DNA from: Benincasa hispida
Lineage: Eukaryota > Streptophyta > Magnoliopsida > Cucurbitales > Cucurbitaceae
DNA: 64,000 nucleotides
Direction: 5' to 3'
Assembly (NCBI RefSeq): GCF_009727055.1
Contig: NC_052351.1
Coordinates: 62,100,475 to 62,164,474 of the forward strand
Shown piece by piece: positions 22,001 to 32,721 of this stretch. Made by a program: the position numbers and the translations under genes. How positions within the stretch are numbered: position 1 is the stretch's first letter; each line of letters starts with the position of its first letter. The notes under the pieces are model-generated. The model made no database searches. It worked only from the letters and a program-made list of their open reading frames with translations, and had not been told where the DNA came from.

Positions 22001-22665
22001 AACTATGGGTTATATTATATGTGATATAATATAAACTATAGGTTATATATTATATTAGATATAATATATATTTTTTTAATATATGATATTAAATTAGTTA
22101 TATATATAATTACTTAATTAAAGGAAAGTTAGTTTTTGTCTGATTAAATAATTTAGTTATTAGGGAAGGGAGTTAATTGATAACTTTTCCCTTTCCCCAT
22201 TATTCTCTTATTAACTAACATATGGAAGTGGGAAGGGTTGAATCTTTCTTCTTCCCCTTCCATTATAGTATAAATATAGGTTTACATTACTCTCTCATGA
22301 TATAGAATTTTATCCCTTACAAATTGATCTTAAAGCCCACAAACTCTCATTGATTCTCTACACTTCGAAAATATCGAGGTTTCCATGTGGTTGTGTTCTA
22401 AACTTAGAGATTCGTAGCTGCATTTTTCTGGTTGTTGGAGATTTTGAAGGGAATTCGTAGAGTTCGTTACTTCAAGAAGAATGTGAAGAGTTTGAGTCTT
22501 TAAAGGTGAGTGATCTTCCGTTCTTCTCTTCCTCTTCATTTTTTATGTGATAGCATGCTGAATTATATCAAATGTTTATGTTCCCATTCTCTTTCTAATT
22601 ATATGTTATGTAAAATAATTTTGGGATATCGATCCTTTCTGCACAGAGTGTCATCCACTCTTTCA
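19071..22665 (+). repeat. 3' LTR of Copia A, split by solo LTR O1
   Basis: Starts TTTTGGGGTTGATGCC (TG mutated to TT) after the PPT and ends CTTTCA at 22665, matching the 5' LTR end at 247. Net length is about 1.93 kb once the 1660-bp insertion and one 5-bp duplication are removed. The 3' segment from 22402 aligns with bases 1-247. It includes AT-rich U3 (21840-22110). Confidence 0.85.
19788..21447 (+). mobile_element. Solo Gypsy-type LTR O1 (1660 bp)
   Basis: Flanks TGGCC (19783-19787) and TGGCT (21448-21452) are a 5-bp target duplication with one change; joining the flanks restores the 'cctggcctaagagggg' stretch seen at 35224-35236. It has a TATA-like CTATAAATACC at 20265-20275. The start is TA instead of TG and the end is CCA. 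Same length and same order of segments as O2 (46332-47991). No coding capacity. Confidence 0.9.
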
Positions 22666-23780
22666 AGTTGTCCATTAGTGGATCAATGGGATTTAAGACG
22701 TATGAAGTAATTACATGTGTAAAATGGTAATTAACCCACCTATAACTATGAGCAATTCGTAAAGGGTCGTCTGACTAGTAATGGTTATATCCATGAACAT
22801 AAAATATTCTACAGTGCGAAGAGTGCAACTGTGGGTTTTAATGGAGTGATACATAGATGATGAATGTTGATTAATATGTATAATTGGAACTTCTAATCGA
22901 TAGGTCTATTAGCTCTCACTGCTAGCTCTGTAAGGGTAAAACAAGGATTATTTAGTTTTGAGAGAACTTGAAATATTCAAATTATGGGGGAACTTATGTT
23001 AATTGTATATGATGCAATTAATATAATGTGTGTATATATATTATATTATAAAATTAATTTTGAATGAGATTCAAAATAAAACTATATAACATGAGAGAAT
23101 AATGTACTTGAATAAGATTCAAATATTTAATAATATGAATGAAATTCATATTAAAAATATAGGATAAATTTAATATGAATGAGATTCATATTAAATCTAT
23201 ATGTTAAATTCAATATGAATGAAATTCATATTAAAACTATAGGTTAAATTTAATGTGAATGAGATATGCATATAAATTAAATATATGATATTTAATTAAT
23301 ATTAATTAATTGAATTAATTAAAAAGTATTTAATTTAATTTAATTTAATTTAATAAATTAAATAATAACTCCCAATAGTTACAAGGGATTTACGTGAGTG
23401 AGTGAGGTAAGTTAACTCCCCTCTCTAGTTATGCAAAAGGAGTACTTTGCATTTGAAAGAACACAGATGAACTGTCCTTCATATCTTTCACTCTCAATTC
23501 TCTCTCTATCTCTTATCACTCTCATAAACATTGTAGAGAAAGAGTTTCTCTGTAAAGTTAAAAATAAACTTTTCTATTGTGTTCCAAAAGAGGTTCCCAC
23601 AAACCTAATCCTTGCCGAAGATAGCGGGGAAGGCTTACCGATGGATTCTAAGATCGGGATTGAAGAGGTTTTGAACACAGTGAAGAACTAGAGAAGATTG
23701 AAGAGTTGTCTTCAAAGGTATTTTCTTTTCCCTTTAAATTCTTCACCGTAAAGCATGGTTAGTTTAAATTATGTTTAAAC
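22666..23780 (+). repeat. 3' part of Copia-type LTR B
   Basis: Begins AGTTGTCCATTAGTGGATCAATGG, the mid-LTR block that follows 'ctatgact' in the other LTRs, so element A inserted into LTR B and its first part lies left of the window. It continues through the 'gagcaattcgtaaagggtc' and 'gtgcgaagagtgcaactgt' blocks, AT-rich U3, and a GTCTTCAAAGGTATTTT segment typical of the LTR's 3' end. LTR C cuts it off at 23781. Confidence 0.75.
23132..23291 (+). repeat. 40-bp tandem array with palindromic core, four units
   Basis: Units start at 23132, 23172, 23212 and 23252, exactly 40 bases apart. Each contains AATATGAAT-GAR-ATTCATATT (the last decayed), so every unit can fold into a small hairpin. It lies in the AT-rich U3 of LTR B. 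Confidence 0.85.
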
Positions 23781-25256
23781 TGTTGGGGAAATTGCCATAA
23801 ATCTCGTTGTTTATAAAGTATAAACAAAATTCATTTATTTAATAAAATAAGGAGTTATTTTATTTGACATTTAGAATTGTGTTACTCAATCCAACAGATT
23901 CGAGATTATTTAATGTAACTGAAATATGTATGTGGTAGACATACAGGTGGATCATGTTTAAGTAATAACCTAAATGGTTTGTAGTATATGGATAAGGTTG
24001 GGTGTATTATCCTGGTGATACTATGAATACGATCTACTTTGTAATTGTTACAATAGCTGTAAAGTGTTACAGCTATTTAATCCTAATCATTCAGGTGGAG
24101 ACATGTGAGTGGTGGTATCCTATACAAAGAGTTTATATAAGACCGGACAGCAAAATGATTACTCTATCTTTATAAAGTCGTTATTTTAAGAGATTTACAT
24201 TTCAATAGGATGACTATAGGTGACTCGTCCTTAATTCTGAGTGAGTCAACCTGTCTATGAGGGAAATCATTTGATCTGTAAGGGTGAGAGTGGCCAGATT
24301 CGTCGACTTAATAAACTTACCAATTTGGAGATTTGTTCGAGTAGAGAGCTGAGAACATAGCCACACAAGATGCAATTTACTCCTTTCCATTTTTAGTGTA
24401 AGTAGATAAATTTCTCCCTTAAAGGTTGATTTTGGGTCTTGAACAATGAAGTGCTTCGCCTTCTTACTGGCCAAAGAGGGGTCTAGTTTATTGTTGGAGA
24501 ATAACTAATTATACATTAAAGGGATCAATGGTACTTGAGAAGTTAAATGTAGCTAAAGGGGTAAAACACTAATTTGACCCAGCTATAGTTATGAGTGGTT
24601 CGTGAAGGGTCGACTTACTATTGATTGATTATTACTGTGGACATAGAAATATATCTATAGTGTGAAGCATGTAACTGTTAGTCTTTAGTGAAGTGAATTA
24701 CAATTAATGGTTGTTGATTACTTTAATTGAAGAGTTTAATTAATTAATCCTATATCATTAGCTTCTAATCTATAGGTCCATAAGGTCCCCTAGCTAGCTC
24801 AGTAAGGATAAAATAAAGAATAAATGGTTTTAGAATAATTTGAATTGTTCAAATTATTTAAGGAAATTTTTTTATTAATACATTATAATTCATAGTTAAT
24901 TATAAATATGATTTATAATTAATACTATGTATAAGTGAAATAAATCTTTGAATAAGATTCAAATTAATGTAATGTATGTTGGTAGATTATAGTTAATTAT
25001 AAATGTAAATTATAATTAATAAGAGAGATAAATGTTCGAATGAGATTCAAATTAATATAATGTATATTGATACATTATAATATATAGTTAATTATAAATA
25101 TGATTTATAATTAATTCTATATAATACATGAGAGTAATATTTTTAAATAAGATTTAAATATTGATATATGAATGTGATTCATATAAATACTATCAATTAA
25201 AATTAATATGAATGAGATTCATGTTAAAGTTATAGGTTATGTGAGAGGATGTCGTT
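23781..25256 (+). repeat. Copia-type LTR C, 3' truncated
   Basis: Clear LTR start TGTTGGGGAAATTGCCATAA at 23781. The usual block order follows: 'aggtggatcatgtttaagtaataacc', 'gagtgagtcaac', 'actggccaaagagggg', 'cgtgaagggtcgac', AT-rich region. It has ~96-bp-spaced repeats (ATAGTTAATTATAAAT at about 24894, 24988 and 25083). It breaks off near 25256 where minus-strand coding sequence of Copia L begins. No PBS follows. Confidence 0.75.
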
Positions 25257-25784
25257 TGAGTATGATTTAAATGACAAAACCATCTTTGTTTCTCGTTGTA
25301 ACTTAGAGTGGATATTGACACATCCTTTGTCTTTGACAAAGAGATTGATGGCGAAGATTCCTAGGCCGGAACAAAAGGATTTAACAATGATGATTCACCT
25401 TTGTAGAATCGCTTACCCTGCTGCTTGAACCCAATGCCACGCTTATTAGAAACCTACTTGCCAGAAGACATAATCATGTTCAGATCATCAATGCTTGAGT
25501 TCATCATGCGAATAGACTTTGACATTGATTCAAGTTTAAGTTATGACACCTTCAACTCTTTCATCAGCTTTGAAATGGTGCTTAATAGACATCGATTATC
25601 TTCATGTAATTTTTCTATTCTCTCATTTTCAATTTTCAAGACTTTAGAGTCCTCCATCTATAGTTGATAGACTTCTTTAAGAGATAAGTTCTTAGAGGTA
25701 ATTTCATTTTGTTATGTTTCCTTTTCTGCTATAGAAAAACATTCATTAGAATGATTGATCACATTAGAACATGCAATATGAACG
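25257..25784 (-). pseudogene. C-terminal Gag / start of protease region of Copia L (broken)
   Basis: On the minus strand (25784 to 25257) there is a helical stretch (LSLKEVYQL, KVLKIENERIEKLHEDNRCL, TISKLMKELKVS), then KSIRMMNSSIDDLNMIMSSGK and a segment KRGIGFKQQGKRFYKG. This arrangement is that of the long Gag-Pol junction of Copia elements whose Gag has a coiled-coil tail. Stops interrupt it. It is the far end of L's gag, continuing from 26880-27395. Confidence 0.65.
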
Positions 25785-26879
25785 GCCTGTGAATGATCGA
25801 TATACTGATTATGGTTAAAATAGACAGAAATACATCTACAGTGAGGAGAGTGCAACTATAAAGCTATAGTGGTATGTCTTGATAGTTAACGAATAATAAT
25901 TAAATCAGTTTAAAGAGTGCAACCAATTAATTACAAATCGTTGGAGCTCATGATCTATAGGTCTATTAGGTTCCTCTACTGACTCATAAATTGGATTAAC
26001 GAATTGAATATTTTAGATGAGATTTGAAATTAGGGTTATGAATTTGAAATGTTCAAATTCGATTTAGGGTTTCAATTAATTGTATTTGATACAATTGAAA
26101 TGTTTAATTTTATCAAAATCAAATGAAATTGGAGAATCAATTAATATTTAAATTATGATTTAAATGTTAATTTAATATTAATTAAATGAAATTGAATTCA
26201 TTATAGCGGAATTGGTGTTTTATTAATTTAATATTAAGATGCTAAATTAATTAAATTAGTTTTATTAATTAATTGAATTAATTATAAAAACTAAAATTTA
26301 AATAAATTAGTTATTTAAATACAAAATTATTTTAATCAATTTGATTGATTAAATTAAAATAATATTAAAGAAGTCATAGTGGATTTTTCCAAAATTAGAA
26401 AAACCACTATGGTGATTAAGGAGCTTAATCACCCAATTCCGCTTTGATTCCAATAAATTTCTGAAGCAGATGCTGGCTGCCATGCATTCCATCTCCTTAC
26501 ATGTATTTGAGCTTTTAAATTGAAGCTCAATGTTGAGTAACTAGCATGCAAGTTGAGACTTACACCAAAAGGTTGATGATATAGAAACCCACCTGCCCTC
26601 TCTTAAATTCACCTAAATCCAGCTCAATTTGAGTATTTGCACCACATAATCCTTACTTGAGATTAGTAGAAAAGTTCTTGGTGGTGGTCTACTTGAAGAT
26701 TCAAGCTCAAATTTGTTGAGTTCTTGCTGAATTAGTGGAGTTTTAATCAAAGGTAATGTATAACTCAAACCCCTTTGTAATATAGTTATGAGCAGCATGG
26801 TTTAAACTCAAATTAAGTGTAGTCAGAGTGCTTATTGATTCTGATTTCTTTCGTTGCATGTTATCTAACTCTATCAATT
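25785..26879 (+). repeat. LTR fragment R inserted in gag of Copia L
   Basis: Plus-strand LTR blocks: 'gaacggcctgtgaatgatcg', 'acatctacagtgaggagagtgcaact', 'ggagctcatgatctataggtct', AT-rich U3, then a TTTTAATCAAAGGTAATGTA segment and a 3' end like that of LTR I. The first part of the LTR is missing. Boundaries are approximate and I found no clean target duplication. Confidence 0.65.
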
Positions 26880-27395
26880 ACTGTTGATATTGCTAATGTC
26901 CTTGAGATGGGAAGACACATAGTTTCCACGAGATACTGAATGTCTGTCACATCATCTAAGAGCTTTACCAAACTGCTTTGCCATAAGGAAAATTTATTCA
27001 GCTAGATTTTCATAAGTTTCTTTGTTCTTGCTCTTAGAAATTTCATTGTTCACTGACAATTGTAGTGCAATTCCCTTGGACTTCTTCTCAAGTTCGAAGA
27101 GATCCAAATAGTTCATCAACTTTCATGTTGGCAATATCATGCGCCTCTCCAGTAGCTATGACCTTTATGTGAATCATTTAGGTAAGGAGCGCAAAACTGT
27201 TCGAACAAGCTTCTCCTCTGAAATTTTCTCTCTGAGGGCAAAAGATTCATTGGCAATGTCTAAAAGATGCACGCTAAACTCTGCAATAGTTTCATCATCA
27301 AGCATCTTCAGAGATTCAAATTTGGTCGTCAAGAGCTGCAGTCTTGACATCTTCACCTTAGATGTTCCTGAGGGATCTCATATCTTAGAGTTCCA
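26880..27395 (-). pseudogene. gag: Middle of Gag of Copia L (UBN2-type, broken)
   Basis: Best piece 27356-27174: MSRLQLLTTKFESLKMLDDE, then EFSVHLLDIANESFALREKI and EEKLVRTVLRSLPK. This is the conserved heart of Copia Gag of the DUF4219/UBN2 kind. Downstream (27170-26880) KVTAIEEAHDI-like sequence and KGIALQLSVNNEISKSKNKE follow in broken frames. The N-terminal part is at 29623-29986, separated by LTR S. Confidence 0.8.
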
Positions 27396-27754
27396 TGAGC
27401 ATGTTCGGATCGCTCCGATCTCACCGTGATTGAAATATAACATTAAACATTCAACACATATAGTTATGCAAATAAACTCTAATTAACGGCATGCTACGAA
27501 CAACAAAATCATAAAGGAAAGAGTTCCATACCAGTTGAAGACTATCTTCAATCTTCGACACTCCAACGCAGCGAAACCCTCCAAGTGTTCTACCAATGCT
27601 CGACGAAAAACGTCGACTGTAGCAGCACGAACAATGCGAACTCAAAGGGTAGGCTTTGGTGAATTTGGTAGAGGATGGAGGAAATACGAATCATGTAGGC
27701 GATAAGCAAGTGGGAGGGAAAACAACGCTATCGCATAGCAGAAGTGCTTATCGT

Positions 27755-27960
27755 CTAGAGGAGCTACACGATCGTGTAGGATTTGATGAACGATCGTTTA
27801 GGAAAAGGTATACGATCGTTTAGCTAAATCGGTACACTATACGATCATTTAGAGAAGCTATCTGATCGTGTAAGCGAGAGTGTGTGATCGTTTAGTGCGA
27901 GGTGGACGATTGTTTAGGCGGAGAAGCGACTATCATATAGGCTCTCGAGCGATCATTTTC
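27755..27960. repeat. Array of CGATCGTTTAG-like words in LTR S
   Basis: Repeated variants of (T/A)ACGATCGT(T/G)TAG: ACACGATCGTGTAG, AACGATCGTTTAGG, TACGATCGTTTAGC, TACGATCATTTAGA, TGATCGTTTAGTG, ACGATTGTTTAGG. Spacing is 20-40 bases and irregular. Confidence 0.8.
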
Positions 27961-28677
27961 TTTCACCAACGCACACTTCACGAAATCTTTTGGGCGAATG
28001 ATGACGAACGATCAAAATGAAAACCTTTTTCATTTTAGTTCATCGTTACATTAACCAACGCTCCTCATTAACCCACGTCCAAACGTGATTTTTGGCATAA
28101 TTATCTTATAATTAACCAATTAATTAATTAATATAATCATATTATATTTTTATCCTATAGTTTGATATCACATATCTACTATAGTATTTTCTTCTCTACT
28201 TGATATAAATCATATTTATATCTAATTTCCTCCAAAATAATGTATCTCATACATTTAGCCAATTATATCATATATAATTAACCAGTCCAATTATATCATA
28301 TATAGTCGAACTTCCTCTTGTCAATTTGAACATTTCAAATTAACCTAAATACTGGTTCTCGACTTTATCCAAGCTACCCAGGGACCTAATGGATCTGTGG
28401 CTCGAAGCTCCAACGGTACGTGAATAGTTGACTAAACTCTTTAGCCACGAGATCCATCATTCGTTAACTGTCAAGCATTCCACTAAAGACCAACAGCTGG
28501 ACTCTTCTTATCACAGATATATTTCTGTGTCTATCGGATATAACCAATCATGAGTACGATGACCCTTCATAGATGCTCGTAAGTACAACTGAGCCAAATT
28601 ACCGTTTTCCCCTGTAGTTACATCTCACTTCTTAAGTATCACTGATTCCTCTAATGAACAATACAACATAGTCTTAC

Positions 28678-28715
28678 CTGTCTCTTATACACATCTAGAT
28701 GTGTATAAGAGACAG
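28678..28715. other. Nextera junction adapter, second copy (artefact)
   Basis: Same 38-base back-to-back mosaic-end sequence as at 4480. It interrupts the LTR S text 'catagtcttac'. In sister LTRs this point continues with 'tatgactgagtcctctc'. Confidence 0.97.
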
Positions 28716-28868
28716 CTTGTTACCTATGGTCATCCTAGTGAAGTGAAGCCTTTATCATGAATGGTGTTATATAACGAGACGTTAACACTTCGTGGTCAGG
28801 TCTTATACAAACTCTTTGTATAGGATGCCCCACTTGCATGTCCCCAACACGAATGATCAGGATTAGAC
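28716..28868. repeat. Artefactual 152-bp copy of 29139-29290 between two adapters
   Basis: From TGTTACCTATGG at 28718 to GATTAGACC at 28869 it is base-for-base the same as 29139-29290 by eye. Adapter junctions frame it on both sides. A read-length exact copy between adapters is a gap-filling or mate-pair artefact and not a tandem duplication in the genome. Confidence 0.93.
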
Positions 28869-28906
28869 CTGTCTCTTATACACATCTAGATGTGTATAAG
28901 AGACAG
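28869..28906. other. Nextera junction adapter, third copy (artefact)
   Basis: Identical to 28678-28715. LTR S resumes after it with GCACCACATCGTTCAAGCCC, the block that should follow the missing 'gagagggtgtgg' segment. Confidence 0.97.
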
Positions 28907-29622
28907 GCACCACATCGTTCAAGCCCCGAAATCAGCCCTTAAGGGAGCCATCTATCTACTTACCCCTGCCTTAGGGAATGAGTGAATTCAATCTTGTGTA
29001 GCTGAGTTCCCAGCTCCCAAATCAGACGAATCCCCCAAAATGGTAGGTTTGAATCGACGACCTAGCCACTCGCACCCATACAAATCAAAGGACCGCCCTC
29101 AATGGCAGGAGTTCCCAACTCACTCAAGATTGAGGTCATGTTACCTATGGTCATCCTAGTGAAGTGAAGCCTTTATCATGAATGGTGTTATATAACGAGA
29201 CGTTAACACTTCGTGGTCAGGTCTTATACAAACTCTTTGTATAGGATGCCCCACTTGCATGTCCCCAACACGAATGATCAGGATTAGACCATCTGTTACA
29301 AGTCATAACACTTGTGACCATTCCACAAAGCGGGCCGCACTCGTAGTGTTACCAGGATAAGGTTTCCCTCCTATATCCATATACTATAGACCATTTTGGT
29401 TATCACTCAAGACATGATCCACTTGTATGTCACCACATACATGCTTGAGTCACATATAGATAACCAGAGATTTTATGTTTATTGGTTTGCAGTAAAGCAA
29501 ATAGAACAAGTAAATGAGCAAAAACAAGATATGAAGTAAATATCATATATTAACAACACAAGCGTTCATACATACTGTTTACAAACTACAGGACACGAGA
29601 CTTTAGGGCATCAACCCCAACA

Positions 29623-29986
29623 ATTCCTTCATGAGCAACAAATCCCAAGCCTCCTTTGCTAAAACACAAGTATTGATCAACCTGAATACGTTTTATCCAC
29701 TCCATTGAAGATTGCATTCAGGGCACAAGTTTCCTAACAATGCTCTATCTTCAGCTTCTATTCAATCTTTTTCAGGTTTTTGACTAATAACTCCATTTTT
29801 ATCAACAAGTTGAGGAGGAGACCATCAACTCACAACAACCTTCCATGACTTACTATCAATAGATTTGGGAAAAGCAATCATTCGAGCTTTCCAATACGAC
29901 TAATTCGTTTCATCTAAAACGACAAGTAATTGATCCACCTTCTCTGATCGACTCCATTGAATACTTGATGAACTATTAGTCAACCT
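29623..29986 (-). pseudogene. gag: N-terminal Gag of Copia L (broken)
   Basis: On the minus strand just after the PBS: LTNSSSSIQWSRSEKVDQLL, SYWKARMIAFPKSIDSKSWK, WSPPQLVDKNG and LINTCVLAKEAWDLLLMKE. This is the classic start of UBN2-type Copia Gag (the 'YWKARM' block). A stop replaces the residue before SYW. It continues at 27395 after LTR S. Confidence 0.82.
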
Positions 29987-30000
29987 GTTCTGATACCAAT
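29987..30000 (-). other. Primer-binding site of Copia L
   Basis: The minus strand reads ATTGGTATCAGAAC directly after the LTR end, an initiator-Met-tRNA-type PBS (TGGTATCAGA core). Confidence 0.9.
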
Positions 30001-30876
30001 TGAAGTGGATCTAATCACATAATACAATGTCAAGCACGACGTCATAAACAATATTTATGACAAGAGAGTAACATGAAAACTAAGAGAAAAAATAACGACA
30101 TAAAGATTGGTCACCCAGTTTGATGCAAAAACACCTACAACTAGGGGGCAGTATGCTCGGTAGAACAAAACTTCACTATAAATAGTTTAGCAATTACAAC
30201 AAATGTACTTATCTTATAGACTCCCTCTTCAGTGAATCATGTATAGCGTCCTCTTCAATTTCAACTTAGGCTCCCCCTAAGTTTGAGCTCCCCTCACTTT
30301 CACAATAATGTTTCTTCAAGCTTTGTATGAGATCCCCTCAATACAACATACTTAGGATCCCCCTAAAAGTGAGATCCCCTCACATTTATCATATTTAGGC
30401 TCCCTCTAAACATGAGTTTTCATTATCTACAACATACTTAGGCTTCCCCTAAATAAAATATCAAATCAATCTCCTCTCGAGTTCTACAAAGTCTGCCAAA
30501 CAAAAATTTTCAACAACAAATACAAAGATTCTCAATAGCAATACATGGAGGTTAAGGTTTAGACAAACTCTAAGCTGAAAACTCTCACTACACACTTTTC
30601 TAATAAGGTGACTAACCTTAAAAATGAATAAGAGTACAATATAAATAAGGCTAGCTTTGAAAATATCTTTTTGGAGTGAATAAATATTCTCTGCACGAAA
30701 AAAGGAAAGCAGGTACAAGAATCTGCAAATCACGCAGACAGATATGAAAAAGATATCTTGCAGAATCTGCTATCAGACATGTAACAATGTTTATGAAAAT
30801 GTCTTTTACATGTTGCACAAGTTTTATCTATAATAAAATCAACTAGCCACACTCCAGTCTACGACCAATCACAACA
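30001..30876 (-). repeat. 5' LTR of Copia L (876 bp)
   Basis: On the minus strand it starts TGTTGTGATTGG at 30876 and ends CACTTCA at 30001, beside the PBS. It is much shorter than the ~1.9-kb LTRs of the other Copia elements here, so L is a different lineage. It has several 'cttaggctccccctaa' repeats at 30265-30450. No second LTR of L is in the window. Confidence 0.85.
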
Positions 30877-31916
30877 GAAACAGAAAGTAGGAACACGAGA
30901 TTTTATATTTGTAATTTTTATATAACTAGAAGCATATGAAAATTTAAAACTAACGGCCTAGTATCAATATATAAGTAATAATAAACAATCGATATTTTTT
31001 TATTATAATTTTATTTTTCTATTAAAAAGAAAGTTTACTTTTGCCAAACACCTTACACTTAAAAAAAATAGTTAGAAATTATAATTTTTCATATCTCATA
31101 CAAAGGAAAATTATTTTAAATGACAAAATTATTCAAAAATATTAACAAATAAGAGCAAGATATTATAGTCTATCTGTGATAGACCGCGATAAACTATGAT
31201 AGACTACTATTTGTGTTTATCATGACACGGATAGACACAGATAGTAGTCTATCACGGTCTATTGCAGATAGACAGTGAAATTTTACTCTATTTGTATATA
31301 ATTTGATTCATTTTTCTATATTTGAATGCAATCCAAGTCTTATCCTAAAGGTTTATAGAAAATATTTTTAAATATAGAAAAATATCGTTGTTTATTAGTG
31401 ATAGCCGACATCGATCTGTAAGTGATAGATACTGATAGACACTAGTAGATGTCTATTAATGTTTATCACTATTGATAGATAATAATATTTGCTATATTTC
31501 TAAATAAGTTGACCTATTTTACTATATTTGAAAACAACCTATTCTAAATTTTATAAAGAACTTTATTCAAAATTAAACAAGCATAATATAAAGTTTCACA
31601 CCAAAAATTAGAAATTAGGTCAAAACTTAACAACATAATATTTGATATCTAATAAAATTCCGTTGATTTTTTCACACCAATGGATTGAGGTGCATGAAAA
31701 AGGGTTACTAATAAATTAAACCATGCAAAGCATGCAATTTATAAACTTCATTCATTTCGTTTCAATAATGCTCACATTTTCGATTAGATTTTGAAACTTT
31801 ATTTTATTTATAATTAATTTTCTACCTTGGCTTTATATAGTTTAAAAATATTTAGAAAAATTCTCCACACATATATTAGAAAATATTTTTTTTTCTCAAC
31901 AAATAACAATTAAGGA
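30877..31916. other. Unassigned AT-rich DNA with GATAGAC inverted repeats
   Basis: No gene. Positions 31165-31275 hold an imperfect inverted repeat built from GATAGAC/GTCTATC words: the left arm CTGTGATAGACC...GATAGACTACTATTTGTG against the right arm CACAGATAGTAGTCTATCAC...AGATAGAC. A second cluster lies at 31395-31480. Words of this type recur in cucurbit genomes to my recollection. Confidence 0.6.
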
Positions 31917-32527
31917 ATAATATCTTTTTGGTCCTAAGGTTATGACTCTAGTTTCTAGTGGGTTCCTGGATTTTAAAATGTTATATATTTAGTTCTTAAG
32001 TTTTGAGTTTTGTTTCAATTTTAGTCCCTAAGTTTGAAAATGTTATAATTTTTCCCTTAAAAATTTGAGTTTTGTTTCAATTTGGTCCATGGATTTCAAG
32101 ATTTTATATTTTTAACTCCAATTTTTCATTAAATACTTACTTTCAATCATTGACATCAATTTCTATTAATTAATTAATTAGAAATAAAATTTTAAATTTA
32201 TTTTTAAAAGTGATGAAAATAGTGAAACTTAATTAATTATAATTATTTTAATAATTTTTAATTTATTAACATAAGTTAACTTCAAAAGACGGAAAGTGAA
32301 TATTTAGTGAAAAATTAAGGTTAAAAGTGTAAACCTCAAGACAACAGGACCAAATTGAAGCAAAATTGAAATACCAAGGGTAAAATTGTAGCATTTTGAA
32401 TCCTAGGGACTAAATTAAAACCAAACTCAAAACTTAAGGACTAAATATGTAACATTTTGAAACCTATGGACTAAATAGAAACTAGACCCAAAACCTAGGG
32501 ACCAATACTAGATAATTATTTTTCCCT
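31917..32527. mobile_element. Foldback (long inverted-arm) element
   Basis: Two arms of roughly 220 bp (about 31926-32145 and 32285-32505) are reverse complements with scattered mismatches. The left arm has TTGGTCCTAAGG and TTTAGTTCTTAAGTTTTGAG; the right arm has the reverse, CTCAAAACTTAAGGACTAAA and CCTAGGGACCAA. Each arm has internal subrepeats of the 'gtccctaag...aaaatgtta' kind. No transposase. Likely a non-autonomous DNA element (MITE or foldback). I could not fix a target duplication. Confidence 0.7.
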
Positions 32528-32721
32528 AATAATTATCGTATTGTCATTTTTATTGGGAAAAGACCTCCTACTTCTACCGCAGGAATAAGTAGAAAAATAC
32601 TAGAGAAATTAAAAGAAAGCAATAAAATCTGACAATACAAAATTTTACGTGGAAAACTTCCAACTTTGAGAAAAACCACAGCCCACCGGAAAGAAATCAC
32701 TATGTGAAAAATTGTTACAAT
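32528..32721. other. Short unassigned stretch
   Basis: Contains 'aattttacgtggaaaac' and 'gaaaaaccacagcccacc' words but no ORF or repeat boundary I can name. It ends at the TGTTGAGG start of LTR D. Confidence 0.4.

Larger units (their letters stand above)
27396..29622 (-). mobile_element. Solo-like Copia LTR S in gag of L, damaged by assembly artefacts
   Basis: Starts TG at 27396 and ends AACA at 29622. Block order matches LTRs N, F, J and K. It has no internal genes and sits inside L's gag, so it is probably a solo LTR. The flanks share TTCC (27391-27395 TTCCA; 29623-29627 ATTCC) but not a clean 5-bp duplication. Two adapter junctions and a 152-bp artefactual duplicate (28678-28906) replace about 40-50 bp expected from sister LTRs, so its true length is shorter. 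Confidence 0.8.

Noticed and set aside
22330..22539. Minus-strand 69-codon ORF in the LTR of A
   Set aside because: Antisense to the LTR's own transcript, not open in the 5' LTR copy at 1-247.
27139..27429. 96-codon plus-strand ORF
   Set aside because: Antisense of the UBN2-type gag of Copia L, and it runs over the LTR S boundary.
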